Counted from the stretch's first letter, positions 12,362 through 24,775 are shown. The stretch is DNA of 64,000 nucleotides from Zygnema cylindricum (GCA_037447655.1 JBBHKE010003155.1:46981-110980), one strand, 5' to 3'. Translations and numbers: made by a program. The notes: a model not told the origin generated them from the sequence alone.

Positions 12362-13261
12362 CTAAAACGACATTTTAGTGTGAGTCTTGTGAAAGGGGAA
12401 CCTACATTCGCAAGTGAACTTGTTCGCTTGGTTGCTGTATCCTTCATTGCATGCGCATGTGGGTGACGTCACGTTGGTGATTTTGGAGCAAATACCGCCT
12501 CCCCCACAAAGCCCTCCTGGTTGGGTCGCATTGCAAAATGCTCCGCAGCAGCTTTTACTTCTTTGTTTTATGGGTTTACAGTTAGATGGAAGGTTTGAGC
12601 CAAAAAGGCAATTGGCTAATAACTCAACACACGTCGGTTGTGTATTAACTCTCAAAATTGGCCCGGTGAAGTAGTTGTTTGAAATAAAACTGTAAATATG
12701 CTCCAACAATGTAAAAGAAAGAAACTTGGTGAGCCATAAAACGTTATAACACTTTTGAAAAACGATAATAGTTTTAATGCACAAACTTTGATTCATGTAC
12801 AACAATTTATAAAAAAGAGGCATACACTAAAATTCTCATATCACATAATTTTACTGATATATTTGTTATAAAAAACAAAACATCTCCATATAAAATGCTC
12901 ATATGACATTATGATTGATTGATGAATATTGTGTTTGGAAAATAAATGAAAGTTTGTCACTAATGATATTGAAACATCATCAACGTTTTTTGAATGTGTC
13001 ACTTGCTTCAAATCAAAACTATACAATCTATCATATGGAAAACCTTAAACAACCTAAAACATCGACATTTTAAAAAAGGCTAAGAAAAAACAATGTAGGA
13101 TATAAATTTGTTTATTATCTCCAAAAAAACCCTCCTAAATTGTTGAATTGTATAATGTGGCCCAGTTGTTTTTGCAACAAATTAATATCGTTCTGTCCAC
13201 ATAGTTGATGGGTATAAATTATAATATTAATAAACAAAATAACAATAATCCGTAGAGCCAT
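12362..13261 (-). CDS. Small secreted cysteine-rich protein, EGF-like C-terminus (unrecognised family)
   Basis: I do not recognise this gene. Two exons join cleanly: 13261-13131 (ATG, 43 codons plus two bases) and 12689-12362 (ending TAG), with GT at 13130 and TTTACAG before 12689. Intron phase matches exactly, giving 152 residues without a stop. Residues 5-15 are a run of Ile/Val/Leu/Phe, a good signal-peptide core. The mature part carries 12 cysteines from about residue 63 on, including a CC pair. It ends with an EGF-like spacing C-x5-C-x10-C-x-C-x11-C with a Gly-Tyr before the last Cys. Three Asn-x-Ser/Thr sites are present. A G-rich stretch lies about 190 bp upstream. The splice model is inferred; expression and function are unknown. 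Confidence 0.6.
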
Positions 13262-13445
13262 TACAAAAAAAAAGGCTCTACAAACAAAAGAGACCCAGAA
13301 ATAGAGAAATGAAATGTTCTTCTACTGCATGAATTTTGCCACAATTCCCCTCCGCCTTTTTTCTTCCCTCTGTTACAGCAACAATTCCTGAAAAGAATAA
13401 TGAGAAGTACAAAACTGTTATTTTCACAGCACATCGACCTCTACC

Positions 13446-13476
13446 CCGACCCCCACCCGGACCCCCACCCCGACCA
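13446..13476 (-). promoter_or_regulatory. G-rich tract (possible G-quadruplex) upstream of the Cys-rich gene
   Basis: On the minus strand four to five runs of three to five G are separated by 1-3 bases (GGGGTGGGGGTCCGGGTGGG and onward). This fits the simple quadruplex rule. It lies about 190 bp upstream of the ATG at 13261, on the sense strand. Function is inference only. Confidence 0.4.
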
Positions 13477-13928
13477 CTATCCTCCCCCTTCTTCCTTTTG
13501 AAATACAATTAAAGCAATTTTAGTTTTATACACTACATTAGAATCTTGCATGCTACGCTATTGGTTTCGACTGTGGTTAAGCGTTATATAATTGACTTAA
13601 TGGATTGTACATACCTTTGTTAGGGTTGATGATTCTTTCATAAGAATCTTTTTTGTATTTGATTATTTTAAGCGTAACTAGATGTACATTCCTAAATTAT
13701 GCCTAGATTAGATGTACCTTTTGTAGCGTTTTCGGCTACCATCTACTTTGTCTTACAATAAGACTCCCTTGTGTCTTCGTGAAATATCATTCAGTTGATA
13801 AGACCCTCAAACAAACCTCCCTCTTGTTTTCTTTGTTTGTCGTTACTCTCTTTTGTCTTTTCTATCTCGACCTTCTCTTCTCTTTTGGCATTTTTTGCTA
13901 CTTTGTCATATTAGCTCTTTTGGCCTTT

Positions 13929-16140
13929 CATGGCCACTTATTCAATAGGGTATGGGCAAACCCCTTCGTCTGCCTCAAATTCCGTTCCTAAATTTCAAGG
14001 CGACAACTTCTGCGACTGAAGTTTCAAGTCCAACATTTGTTTACTTATGAGAAGATTTAGGGCGACAACTTCTATGACTGATATTAATGGCACAGTGACG
14101 GTACCTGTCTTTCTTGCCGATGATACCTCTTCTTGCCGATGATACCTGTCTTTAAGCGAAGCTATTGTGATCTTTTTGCACTGGCCACTGTGATCTTCTT
14201 GCCGCCAGATCTTCTTGCCGCCAGTGCAAACACTTTTGCTGCCGCCCAGATAGATGCCGCTTTGTGAAAAGAAAATGATTTTGTTGCTCTTTCTCGACTT
14301 GTCTTTTTTTTGGACGGCCAGATTGCGAATCGCATTTGTACGACAACATCTTCCCATGAAGCGTGGCAAATTGTGTGCAAAGCTTACGAAAATGACACGT
14401 GGCCACATCGATTGGTGCTACGTAGTGGCCGCATCTATTGGCACTACATCGCCGATTCAAAAATATTCAAAAATATCCCAAGAAATTTATACTTGACTTT
14501 ATTCAACAAGTTGAATCGCTAGCCGGCCGCCTCAAGTGCATTATTTACAATCTCACGCATGAGGATTTGATAAGTAGTATTTTGGGCGGCTTGCCATTTT
14601 CTTTTGACTCTTTCGCAAGTACACTTAGTAGTGATGTATCTAGTGTTACATTGCTAATCTTATTAATCGTCGTTTGCATGAGAAAAAGCGCGTAAAATTT
14701 TATAAACTAATCGTTTCTCTTTATCGGTCTGCGCTAATTTCCTCTTCCCGCTAAAAATCTACCAATATTGTAGGATATCTTACCTCCTCCAAATATTACA
14801 ACGAGCGTGACCACGTGGTGGACGCGTGTCCTGCATTGACCAAAATACGTTAAAAATAACGTGCGACGAGGACACCGCGTAGACTTTCATCCACAAATCC
14901 AAATCTAAAGTCTTTTGCATATCCTCACGCCTCCACACTGCTCGTTGGTCATACAAGGCATGCGTTGGCCACATTAAATTTTCTGTACGGCCGTCCTCCA
15001 GTGTGGTACCCTCCTAATTATTACTATCTTTCACAAAATCCGTCGGTTTCCAACGTACATCTAGTCTTCCCATCCGCCGACCAAAACGTTGGATATGCGT
15101 CACCTACAATTGTATGTGTCGTAGATGTACCTGTCTCACTTCCACCAATCGATTATAGGTACGTTTTTTCCAATTCAAGTAATCTTTCTGATTGGTCAAT
15201 ATAATCTGGTGCATTTGACCATATTTGTTGTCATCTTGATATAATGACAAATGTTGTTCCTTTTGAAGTTTTTTTACGATTTTTTCTTGGGAACAAAATG
15301 ATACTTCAAATCTCTTGAGACAAGTGCTTTTTAACATCAATTTGCACGCTTCACGTCCTATAATCTTGGACAAAGTTTATTTTGTTCCTAACCTCATAAA
15401 TAAACTTTTTTCAGCATGTTCGGCTTTACGCCATGGGAGATTCGGATTCATCACCAAATCTAATGTTCAATTTTTTTCTTCCAATCAAAATCTCATAAAT
15501 AGTGGCACTCGGTCGGGATATCTCTATGTTATAATTCTTTTTAATGATGTTGCCCATGTTTTTATAGCTTTTTTCTTTTTTTCTTCTTCTTTTCTCATAT
15601 AGTATCTTCGTTCTGGCCATTTAAATTGTGTTAGCCTAGCTTCCCTTGGAAAAGGACTTGTACTTGGAATTAATGAATTTAATGAAAGAAAAATTAATTT
15701 TTGTCATGGTTGTGTCATTGGCAAGATGTCGCGCTTACCTTTTCTTTTTTCTTCCTCTCGCCTTTTAGCTCCTTTTGATCTCATTCATAGTGATGTTTGC
15801 GGTCCCATTCCCATTACAAGTCTTGGTAGTGCAACATACTTTCTCACTTTTATCGATGACTTTTCTCGATTTAAATACATTTATTTTATGCTCCTTAAGT
15901 TTGAAAATTTTACTCATTTTTAACGTTTCAAAACACTTGTCATCACGTATCAAAACCACACGCATGGATAATGGAGAAGAATTTTTCTTTAATGCTTTTT
16001 TTAAGTTTTTACAAACGTATGGCATTGTTTACCACATATTCCCTTTACACTCCAAAACAGAAAGGTGATGCTGAGCGCTTAAACCGCAACTCTTATTGAT
16101 ATGGCTCGCTCTCTCCTCCATTTTTCTTTTTTACCAGAAG
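13929..16140 (+). pseudogene. Copia-4: truncated gag-protease-integrase remnant
   Basis: Weak but ordered copia similarity. Gag begins near 13929. A Gag core (ANRICTTTSSHEAWQIV) lies at about 14320-14520 and an ILGGLP motif near 14580. The protease-integrase spacer (VYFVPNLINKLFSACS) lies at about 15380-15420. The integrase core (LIHSDVCGPIPITSLGSAT) begins near 15780, with FLTFIDDFSRF following and the next catalytic region near 15960-16060. Many stops and frameshifts. It ends around 16140 before any RT, and no LTRs were found. It is more diverged than the other copia copies, so older or from a different lineage. Confidence 0.75.
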
Positions 16141-18542
16141 TTTCATAATCGTCTTCAGTCGTCTTCAGTCGTCATCAGTTGTACCTACGTCTACAACCGT
16201 CACATTTCAAAGTTTTGATTTCATTTTTGCACATTGGGACACTCTTCAAAGTAGTATGGAGAATCTTCACTACATCCCAAAATATATTATCAAAGTACTG
16301 ATTACACGGGGACACACCCTAAATATATATATGTAATTGTTTAAACATGATACGTCATAACAGTTTTATCGTTTAAACGTGTCAAAACAAGTTGGAGTGA
16401 TTTTTCCCATCTTTATTATTAAGAATCAAATTTGAGTGCACTTTACAGTGTCGACACTGTTATTTTACACTTTTTCTGTACTTTTGCATAAAATAACGCG
16501 ACATTTTTCGTATAGAATGTCAAATTTGGTACACTACCACCGCGAATTGTCATTAAGGTCAAGGTTTTTTTCGCCACCGAAAACATCTTTACACTGGTCG
16601 GATTCTCAATTTGAGACCACCAATCGGAAGGTGAGAATGTTTCCTTTCAATCGCAACCGTCAGATCTACAATTGGAAAAGTGTGTACAAAGAAAAGATGT
16701 TTTAAGCATAGTTCAAAAGTAGGTGAACGTACGCCCATACAATATACCCATTGTACGCAAAACATACAATATGCCCTTAAGACCCGTATTGTATTGGCCG
16801 CAAAATGAAATAAAATAGGAACAAGATTGAGTTGCACATCGATCGATATTGAATTAAAAGTCATGTCTAAATTTTGAAAAAAAATTGAACAAAAAAAAAA
16901 ATCGTGAGTTTTGAGGTATTTTTTATTTAAACCGTCAGATTTGGAAGATCAAACGGTCGCTGATCAAAGTAGCAATCTAAGAAGATCACATGAAAAGCCC
17001 ATAACACAACTTACGAAAGGACTTACGTCCGCGTTTTTTTTTTTTCCGGGATTTTTTCCCTCGGAATGTCATCTTATTAAGTGTCAGTTCATTAAAAGAA
17101 ATCGTCCGGCGGCGTGCGCTGTACTATGATGATACGTCATACTTGTACGGTCGTACAGGGGTGTGCACAACGCACACACTTATAGTATGCCTCATCTGCG
17201 CGAGTTTTGTGCTAAGTTTTGTGCGTCTACCAAACGCCTTCTATAAAAAACGACTACTTTTTAACGATGGTTTTAAGTATCGAAAAAAACCTTAGATGTT
17301 AATAAAGATTCGCGGTGTAACTATACTAAATTTTCACATTTGGTACACTACACTTACCTAAAGTTGCCCCAAAATAGCATATATACTAATTAATCACTAA
17401 CTCTAATTTGGGTTTTTTCGAATAATAATTGCCCACCGTATTGATGACTATATCAATATACTTATCCGTGCAAAATCTGACAATTCGTATGCCCAAATCT
17501 GAATATTTTAGTTTGCGTCTCTTTTCCCAGTGTATAGTCACATACGTGCGCAATTTGTTGAAATTAATAGATTTCTAGAGTATTTTCTAGGTATAAATAT
17601 GTTAGTATAAAAAGGAAAAGAAAAGGGCGGACCGCCTGGCTCCACCTCCTCTCTCTAGCCACCATACGTGTTGTAGTCACTGAATGATAGAGAGGGTGGT
17701 TGAGCCATGGCTGCCTTAGCTCAACAGGCAAGACTAAAGAGTGACTTATGTCACTCTCACCAAAAGGTTGAGTCCGGCAAGACTCGAACCTCCGACCTGT
17801 AGAGTACGGTGTAGCCGTTAGCTCAAACTAGTCTGTCGTACAAGTCCGTTAAGATACATAGGATTTAAAACGTATTTAAACTCGTACATGGTCTTGTAAC
17901 CGATTAACTGAAATGTAAACAAAGGAACATAGAGGTAGTTAAAGTTTTAGTGCGGACGTCATTTCGCACGAAACAAATGAATTGGAAATTTGTTTCGACG
18001 ACCGACATTTAATGCACGATTTAATCCAACGGCATACTTCACTGCCGAGATCGCGGAATGGTCACTTTGGCGTTTATAGACGCGGCATAACCTTGCGCCA
18101 CGTGGAAGGATTACATTTGGTCGCAGGAATTCCGAGAACATACGGACGAGTGGAAAAGTGACACGCGTCCACTCAGTGGCCTTGTCGTACACAGGCCGTA
18201 CAGAAAGGACATCCGCCATAGTACCTTTCTGTACTTTACATTCATGTAATTGGCTCGTACTTCAGTAGATAGGGGTTGTGAGAGGGGTCTAGGACTAAGG
18301 AAAATCCGGTAGGTAGTCATCTCTTTGTAAGAGAGCTTTGTATAAAATTGGCATTTTTGCCACCTCGTGATTAATCGACTGGTTGTCCCTTTTCACTAAT
18401 TCTTTTTGCTACGGACTAAGGGGATTCCACGCTACACAGGTGTGCAGTCAGACCGTCAGTTTGCCTTTTTGGGCAACAGTGGTTGTGGCTTGAAGTGGGT
18501 CAGTTAAAAACTTTTTAAAGGCTCCATGAATTATGTTGTCCA
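16141..18542. other. Non-coding spacer with M1 MITE fragments
   Basis: No gene supported. One M1 MITE end lies at 16535 (TACCACCGCGAATTG, body recognisable to about 16705, right end lost). An opposite M1 end lies at 17300-17319 (AAGATTCGCGGTGTAA). A possible tRNA-derived stretch lies at 17757-17840. GTACGG words are frequent at 17120-17160 and 18190-18245. Confidence 0.5.
16535..16705. mobile_element. M1-family MITE, right end degraded
   Basis: It starts TACCACCGCGAATTG and continues with the same interior as the intact copies at 59641 and 59921, including CAATCGGAAG and a GTGTGTACAAAGAAAAGATG stretch. The right inverted repeat could not be found. Confidence 0.55.
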
Positions 18543-21312
18543 ATGGAGGACACAAAATTCCAAGTTATGGGCCCACCCTCTAGGGTGCCCACCTTCAATG
18601 GATCTACGTTCATCTATTGGGAAGCCATGATGAGGGGGGCTTTGTGCGAAAAGCGATACTAGGGTATCGTCAGTGGACAAGTGAAAAGTCCACCTTCGAG
18701 AACTCCACCAGGATTTTGAGGAGTAACGTTACCTGCAATAGCGACTTCTTTCGCGGAGGAGGCAGATGATGGGGACAGCACTATGTCCGAAAAGGGGAAA
18801 GGGAAGGAGACACCCATCACCCCTATTGCCACGGCACCAAGAGCGACGGCCGTGAAGACCGTGGAGAATGATACTCAAATGTGGGAAGACGTAAACATGG
18901 CTACTAAGAACTTCAATCTAAGGCACCTCACTCAAGCTTTGGCCACCCCTCAACTTCACATTTACAAGGCCAAGGAGTTGAAAGTGAGTTTGGTGGAGAT
19001 CTATAGAGTTGGTACTATTCAAGAGCTTTAGTTGGCTGAGCAAAAGCTAGTGAGTTACACTTAGAAAGGAGGAAAGATGTTAAATTACTGCAATGCTCTT
19101 TTTTGTTTCTATATAGAGATGGAAAGTGCTCGGTGGACAGGTACAATGAAGATGAAAGTTAACTCTCTCATTATGAAGTTACCAGACAAGTACGAGAACA
19201 TAGTGTATCGAGTACAGGAAATGACTGATAGTTCATGGAAGTGGAATACAGTGGTCCGGATGATACTTGTGCAGGAAAACACCATAGAGATTTGGAGAGG
19301 AGGAAAGAGCATTCAAGCTTTAGCTGTAGGAGGGGACTGATGGGGGAAGGAACCGAAGAAATCTTACAAAGGGGAAAGAGGTCAGCTTGGAGGACCAAGG
19401 CCCCTAAAGGGCCTTTGTCATTTTTGCAAAAAGTTGGGACACTTTATCGCGGATTGTGTCAAGCTGTCGGAGCTGAGGCTCTAAAAGAACGGTGGAGGGG
19501 GTTATCGCGGAGGGAAGAAAAAGGCACTTGTGATCACAAAAGTGATAGGAGAAACCAAGGACGAGTCCTCAAAGAGGATGGGGAGTTTTTTCTTGACGAG
19601 AGTCTGAAGGAGAAGGAGATCCCTCGGAGACAGAAGTGTGCCCTTGGAGCAATTCGGGAAGCTCAACAAGAAATATGGATCATCGACTCAAGTGCATCCA
19701 TGCATATGTGTCGTGATAAGCAACTCTTCACTAAGCTAAGAAAGATCCCTACTATAGAGATAGAGTATGGGGATGGGAGAGTGGTTACTAAAGATCTAGT
19801 GGGGTTAGTAGATAGGAAAGTCTTAGTGGAGGGAAAGACTTCTATACTCACATTCTCAGATGTACTCTACATTCCTTAGCTGAGTAAAAATCTTGTTTTT
19901 ACGTCTGTGTTAGATGAGAAAGAGTTTGATGCCTTCACTAGAAAGGGAGTCTTTACAACTAAGTATGGGGATGAAGTTTACTTCACAGCAGATAGGGGTA
20001 GCCAAGGAATGTTTAGGCTTAACCTGAGTAATGAAAAGAAGAATGCGTACTATGTTGGTGTTCCTAAGTTGATGATTTGGCAAAAGCGGTTGGGGCATAT
20101 TTATTTTGATAGGGTTGAGGGAAATAAAAAATCTTGGGGTAGTAGAAGGCATTGAGTTTGGGGATAATGAAATGATAGATGATTGTTGTGGTGGTGCTCA
20201 AGGTAAGGCTCACAAACATCCCTTTCCCAAAGCTGCCACATATAGAGGTGAGAAAGTACTAGATCTGGTCCACACAGATATCTGGGGACCTGCAAAAGTA
20301 CCTTCGGTTGGAGGAAAGAGGACTATATTGACAATAACTGATGACTGGTCCAGATACTCTAAAGTCTACTTCCTTAAAACAAAGTCTAAAACATCAACTT
20401 ACTTCAAAGAATATAAAGCCTGGAGTGAGAAGTTGCATGAAACCCCCATTAAGAGAATAAAGAGTGAAAATAGGGTGGAAAATACATCTAACCAGTTTAA
20501 GGAATACTTGAGAGATGAGGGAGTTCAACACCAAAAACCGTAACATATAACCCGGAACAAAATGGGGTAGTTGAGAGGTTGAACCGAACAATTGGAGATA
20601 GTGCATGTAGTATGTTGGGCGACAAGAAAATAGGAAAGAGATTTTGGGCAAAAGCCATGAACTATGCCAACTTCATTAAGAATAGAGTCCTTACCTTAGG
20701 TGTAAAGGGATGACACCTTATGAGAGATGGGTTGGAAGGAAACTAGATATCTCTCACCTTAAAGTATTTGGTAGCCAAGTTTACAGTCTTAACACGGATA
20801 GGAAAAACTGGAAACTAGATGCTAAGGGAAAACGAGATTACTTTGTAGGATATGATGAGGATGTCAAGGGATATAGAGTCTATGACTAAGCAAAGAGAGA
20901 TATCATTATGGTAAAACACCTAGTTGTCATGGATGAAGGGAAGTCATTTGACCCTTTTAAATATACCAAAAAGATAAAGATCAGATTTAAGTCCGAAGGT
21001 GAGGAGGACTCCATCCTTCGCAAAAGGGACATCAGTGAAACAGGGATTGCAGATTCAGGGGAGATCCAAGACACAGGAGATCCACTGGAAACCTCACATA
21101 TTGCTATGGACTTCGAGGACACAGAAGAGGAGGGACAAGAACCGACTTTTCGTAAATTATTTCGTAAACAATAGGATGAGGTAGTCACGTGTAATTAATG
21201 ATATTAGTCTTGGTGTTCACAACATGATAGCTCAAGAACGAGTGAACTTAATGATTATGCATGTGTGGTGTTGAAGAGGTCAAAAAAAATTAAGAAGATG
21301 AGGGGGAGAAAG
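18543..21312 (+). pseudogene. Copia-3: gag-protease-integrase, RT/RNase H deleted
   Basis: Gag starts with an ATG at 18543 and the copia signature FNGSTF..YWE, but is closed by TAG near 18660 at a usual Trp site. A CCHC knuckle (C-x2-C-x4-H-x4-C) lies at about 19408-19450. The protease motif at about 19680 reads IIDSSAS, with Ser for the catalytic Gly. The pre-integrase GHIYFD region is near 20095, and the integrase core (DLVHTDIWGP) at 20265-20540 continues with PEQNGVVERLNR. The post-integrase Asp/Glu-rich part ends at 21174. Within 130 bp come a polypurine tract (21298-21312) and an LTR-like start. RT and RNase H are absent, so this is an internal deletion derivative. Confidence 0.85.
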
Positions 21313-22127
21313 TGTCGCAATGTACAGTTACATTACGATTATAAATAAAATTTTCTATTTTTTAAATTTACTATGTTGTATAAATAAAATCCGGTACTAA
21401 GTTAATGGTACCATATAAATAAAATCAATATAGTATGGAATATGTATACAATAACGTATTCATTTAATTAAATACGTCATAGTATACATTTAAAATATGT
21501 ATATATAAAACATAAGACTGTTTATGTTTACAATGGCATATAACAATTTTATAATACTAATTGAAATAACTTTAAAAATGTAGTGCATAACCGTAAATGT
21601 AAAACAAAGTTTTTGGACAATTATAAAAAAAAATTGTATAAATGTAATACAGTGTAATATAAATAATAGATAATACATAAATGAAAACTGAATCCAAAAA
21701 CTTAAAACATCAGCGATCCGTAAAAAAATACAAACATCTTCATAATTTAGTAACAACATAAGTACAACAAATAGGCTACCATTTTTCATATTTTTACTAC
21801 TTTTTTCTACCAACTTGTAGCATAAGTAAAAAGATGGTTGTAAACCTACAAATTGAGTTTACCACGGAAAACACCGATAACAAACAATCTAATTCTACAA
21901 CAAAAAAGGAAATCTAATAAATTACTAAGAAGACGTTTCACCTCGTGCGTTCCTTCCTATTCATTTAATCAAGAGAAATAACAATCAATAAGAGAAAGAA
22001 AAAAAGGAAGTGAGAACGATCAACAGAATAAAAAATATAAAAAAATCAATAAAAACAGAAAATCTGCGCACACTTCACACCTACAGAAATAATGCAACTG
22101 ATTTTTCCGTTATACTTTACTATATCA
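21313..22127. other. Likely Copia-3 3' LTR start, then AT-rich spacer
   Basis: TGTCGCAATG follows the polypurine tract and is the probable LTR start. The end could not be set because no 5' LTR was found near 18.4 kb for comparison. The rest, with repeated ATAAATAAAAT words, shows no gene. Confidence 0.45.
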
Positions 22128-23102
22128 TTATGGCATATGGGATGCGTTAATGTCATCATTACTCTTACTTTCGGCGATCTTACGTACGGCATTGATCAGA
22201 CGATGTCTTTCTTCAACTTCTTCTTGTAAACGACGTTTGTTCCTCTCCAAATTTGCCTTAAGTAATTCCCCAAATGTGGCCATCGTCTCTTTCGTTTCTT
22301 TCACGGACATATGATGTATTTCGTGCGCTATTTTTCGAAACCTATTAAGATCCAATGATCGTGCTGAGTTTACATCATAACCATTTTTCTTACGTTTCCC
22401 ACTGGTGTTGCTGTAAATGTTCTCGGATGTTGGTGAGTTAGTCGGCGTATCATTAAAAACACTATTTTTAGATGCAATACCGTTTCCCTCAAAGGTGGTA
22501 AACCCTCCCTGGCTAAGTGTAAACGTATCCCCGACGTGGGTGGGTGTTATCTTCTCATTTCCGCCTACACCATCATCTATAGATAAATAGAATCGTTCAC
22601 CAAAATCACCTGGCAATTTTTTTTTTGTCCTTTCAAACATACCCATTGACCACTAGTCAATATTGCCACTAGGGATTTTTGATTGCCAGTTTTTAATTTT
22701 GTTATAGTCCTTCAAGAGATTCTCCCATTTTTGCCAACATCAAATATAAGGTTTTGACACACCTTGTTGTTCCAATTAGAAGCTAATTCGTCTCCACTTT
22801 TCTTTCGCAGGTCGATGTGTGGCCTGTAAGTCATTCGTCTTCTCATGTTGCAATTCTTGAACTTAGATGGTTATCAGCTTCAACACCTCACTCCTTATCC
22901 ATCGATTCTATTTAGATGGAGGGCTTGCATCGATATCAATGAGGTCTTCCTCCTCATTTTCTGCTTGTTTGTTACTTGTAATTGGCTCACCGAAGACCTT
23001 TTCATTTTCTGGTTGTTTGTTACCCTTATTTGTTTCCCCTTTTTTTTTTGCCATTTTTTCCAACTCCTTGGCTATCGCTTGCAGTGGATTTTTTTTTGGC
23101 AA
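22128..23102 (-). pseudogene. Trihelix/SANT-like DNA-binding protein gene, five in-frame stops
   Basis: One frame on the minus strand reads a continuous 324-codon protein-like sequence. A Lys/Glu-rich start is followed by a DNA-binding core in which KWENLLKDYNKIKNW, then WSM and KKKLPGDF, match the trihelix/Myb-SANT-like pattern of plant transcription factors and Harbinger-associated proteins. A Ser/Thr/Asn-rich linker and a C-terminal helix rich in Glu/Arg/Lys (residues about 270-310) follow. Stops sit at 22908-22910 (TAG), 22863-22865 (TAA), 22776-22778 (TAA), 22740-22742 (TGA) and 22653-22655 (TAG). No frameshift occurs between the first residue and the end. No ATG was found at the 5' end. 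It may be host-derived or transposon-associated. Confidence 0.7.
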
Positions 23103-23394
23103 TACGTGGGTGTTTCAAATTCCCACCATTATTCTGCATGGTTTTTTTCCCATGACCACCTTCAAGACTCATGCAAAAACACGTAGGTGTTAGCAGCCAT
23201 AAAAAATATATGAGGAAGACTATTCGAAGATGTTCCTAAGAATAAAAGACGAAAATTAGAAGAAGTATAGAAGAAGTACAGAAGGAGATGCATCGAATGA
23301 TAGAATTAGAAGGAGGTGCAAAGAAGGATGAAACACAAAAAGAATAGAAAGAATAGAAGAGAAGAAGAAGAAGAGAGGTTTTTCCTATCTACAG

Positions 23395-24000
23395 TTAGAG
23401 CTTATAATTACCGTTCAGTTTTAGTAATACGTGCATAACTAATGCCTTCTACTACTAAAATAAACTAAACACAATATAAAAACAGAAACAGAAAAGAAAA
23501 ACAAAAATAAATAAAAATAGTCAACTTAGGAAAACACCAAAAAAGAAACAAATACGGTTCAGTTTTATTAATACATATATAATTAATGCCTACTACTACT
23601 AAAAACACCGGAAATCATTATACAGACATAAAAAAGGTAAAAGATAACACTATAAAGAAAAACAAAACCCTTCAACAAAAAATGTAGCTTGGGAAATACA
23701 AAAATAAACAACACAAATACTGCTCAGTTTTACTAATATACATATAATGAAAGCCAACTAATACTAAAATAAAATGAACACAATATAAAAAAAAAGAAAA
23801 AAAAGAAAAACAAAACACCTTGAAAAGGAAAAAAAAACATTGACTAAAAACAAAACTTACAAAATACTAATAAAACAACTCAATTACGGTTCATTTTTAT
23901 TAACATAAGTATACTGGATGCCTACTACGACTAATAACACCGAAACAATCTAAAATAAAATAGAAAAGAGAGAAGAAAACAACGCAATACAAAATACATA
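23395..24000. repeat. Diverged tandem repeat, about 144-167 bp period, four copies
   Basis: Units begin with GGTTCAGTTTTA.TAATA (about 23413, 23557, 23722, 23889), followed by TGCCTACTACTACTAA and an A-rich stretch with ACAATATAAAA. It is non-coding and strongly diverged. Confidence 0.6.
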
Positions 24001-24775
24001 AATCTGAAACTGAAAACAAAACTTAGAAATTACAAAACAGACAACAGAAAAAGGAAAACGACAAGAAAATTAAGAAGAAGAAGAAGAAGGAGCAGAAAGA
24101 GGAGGAAGAGAAGGAGAAATAGAATGAGGAATAGAGGAAGAAGGAGAAGAAGAAGAGGACAGAAACATAAAAACAAAAAAAAATACCCGGAAAAAAGAGA
24201 CGGAAACATAAAACCAAAAAAAAAATACCCGGAAAAAAGAAACAAACAAAAAACAAACAGTAAAAACAACACCTGTTGCATTAGTGTCTTTATCGTTGAT
24301 GCCTCCTCTTTCAAGGATTATAGGATCCTCAATGGTGCGGCCATTTTCTTTTTCTTCGAGGTTTACATGATGTCGCTTATGTGTCTTGCAGATAGAGGGT
24401 GTTATGCTCACAGGAAAAACCGGTATTGAACAGGGTAAAATGCCCGGATAAAGCGAAAGTGGGTTAAAATTGCCACCTGGGAAAGACATCCTAATAGAAA
24501 TAAAAAAGTATACATAGAAAATATTTTGAAAAGTTGAATTAATATACACCACATGTTTCTTTATGTAATATATTCCATCTTGGTTTCTTTATATAAGGTT
24601 ACAACTCTAATATTGGCAACCCTTACCTTATCTTTGGCTTTGTAAATTTGAATTAATCAAAATGTTTGCCACGGATTTTGAATTTTGAACCTGGGAATGG
24701 AATGTTAAATACAAAAAGACGCTTTTTAAATTTGAAAATGAAAATTTGAATACATTGACAGCACGGCAAATAGTA
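24001..24775. other. Non-coding A/G-rich spacer
   Basis: A/G-rich at 24060-24260, including a direct repeat of AAATACCCGGAAAAAAGA at 24180-24200 and 24226-24241. Open frames here reflect the composition. No gene. Confidence 0.5.

Noticed and set aside
21490-21813. 107-codon frame on the minus strand
   Set aside because: AT-rich composition, Phe/Ile-rich, no start context or domain.
22128-23102. Stop-codon reassignment
   Set aside because: BiP and HMCES use standard stops and have none inside; stops elsewhere are in dead transposons.
24030-24552. Long Phe/Ser/Pro-rich frames on the minus strand
   Set aside because: Produced by the A/G-rich plus strand; low complexity with no conserved residues.
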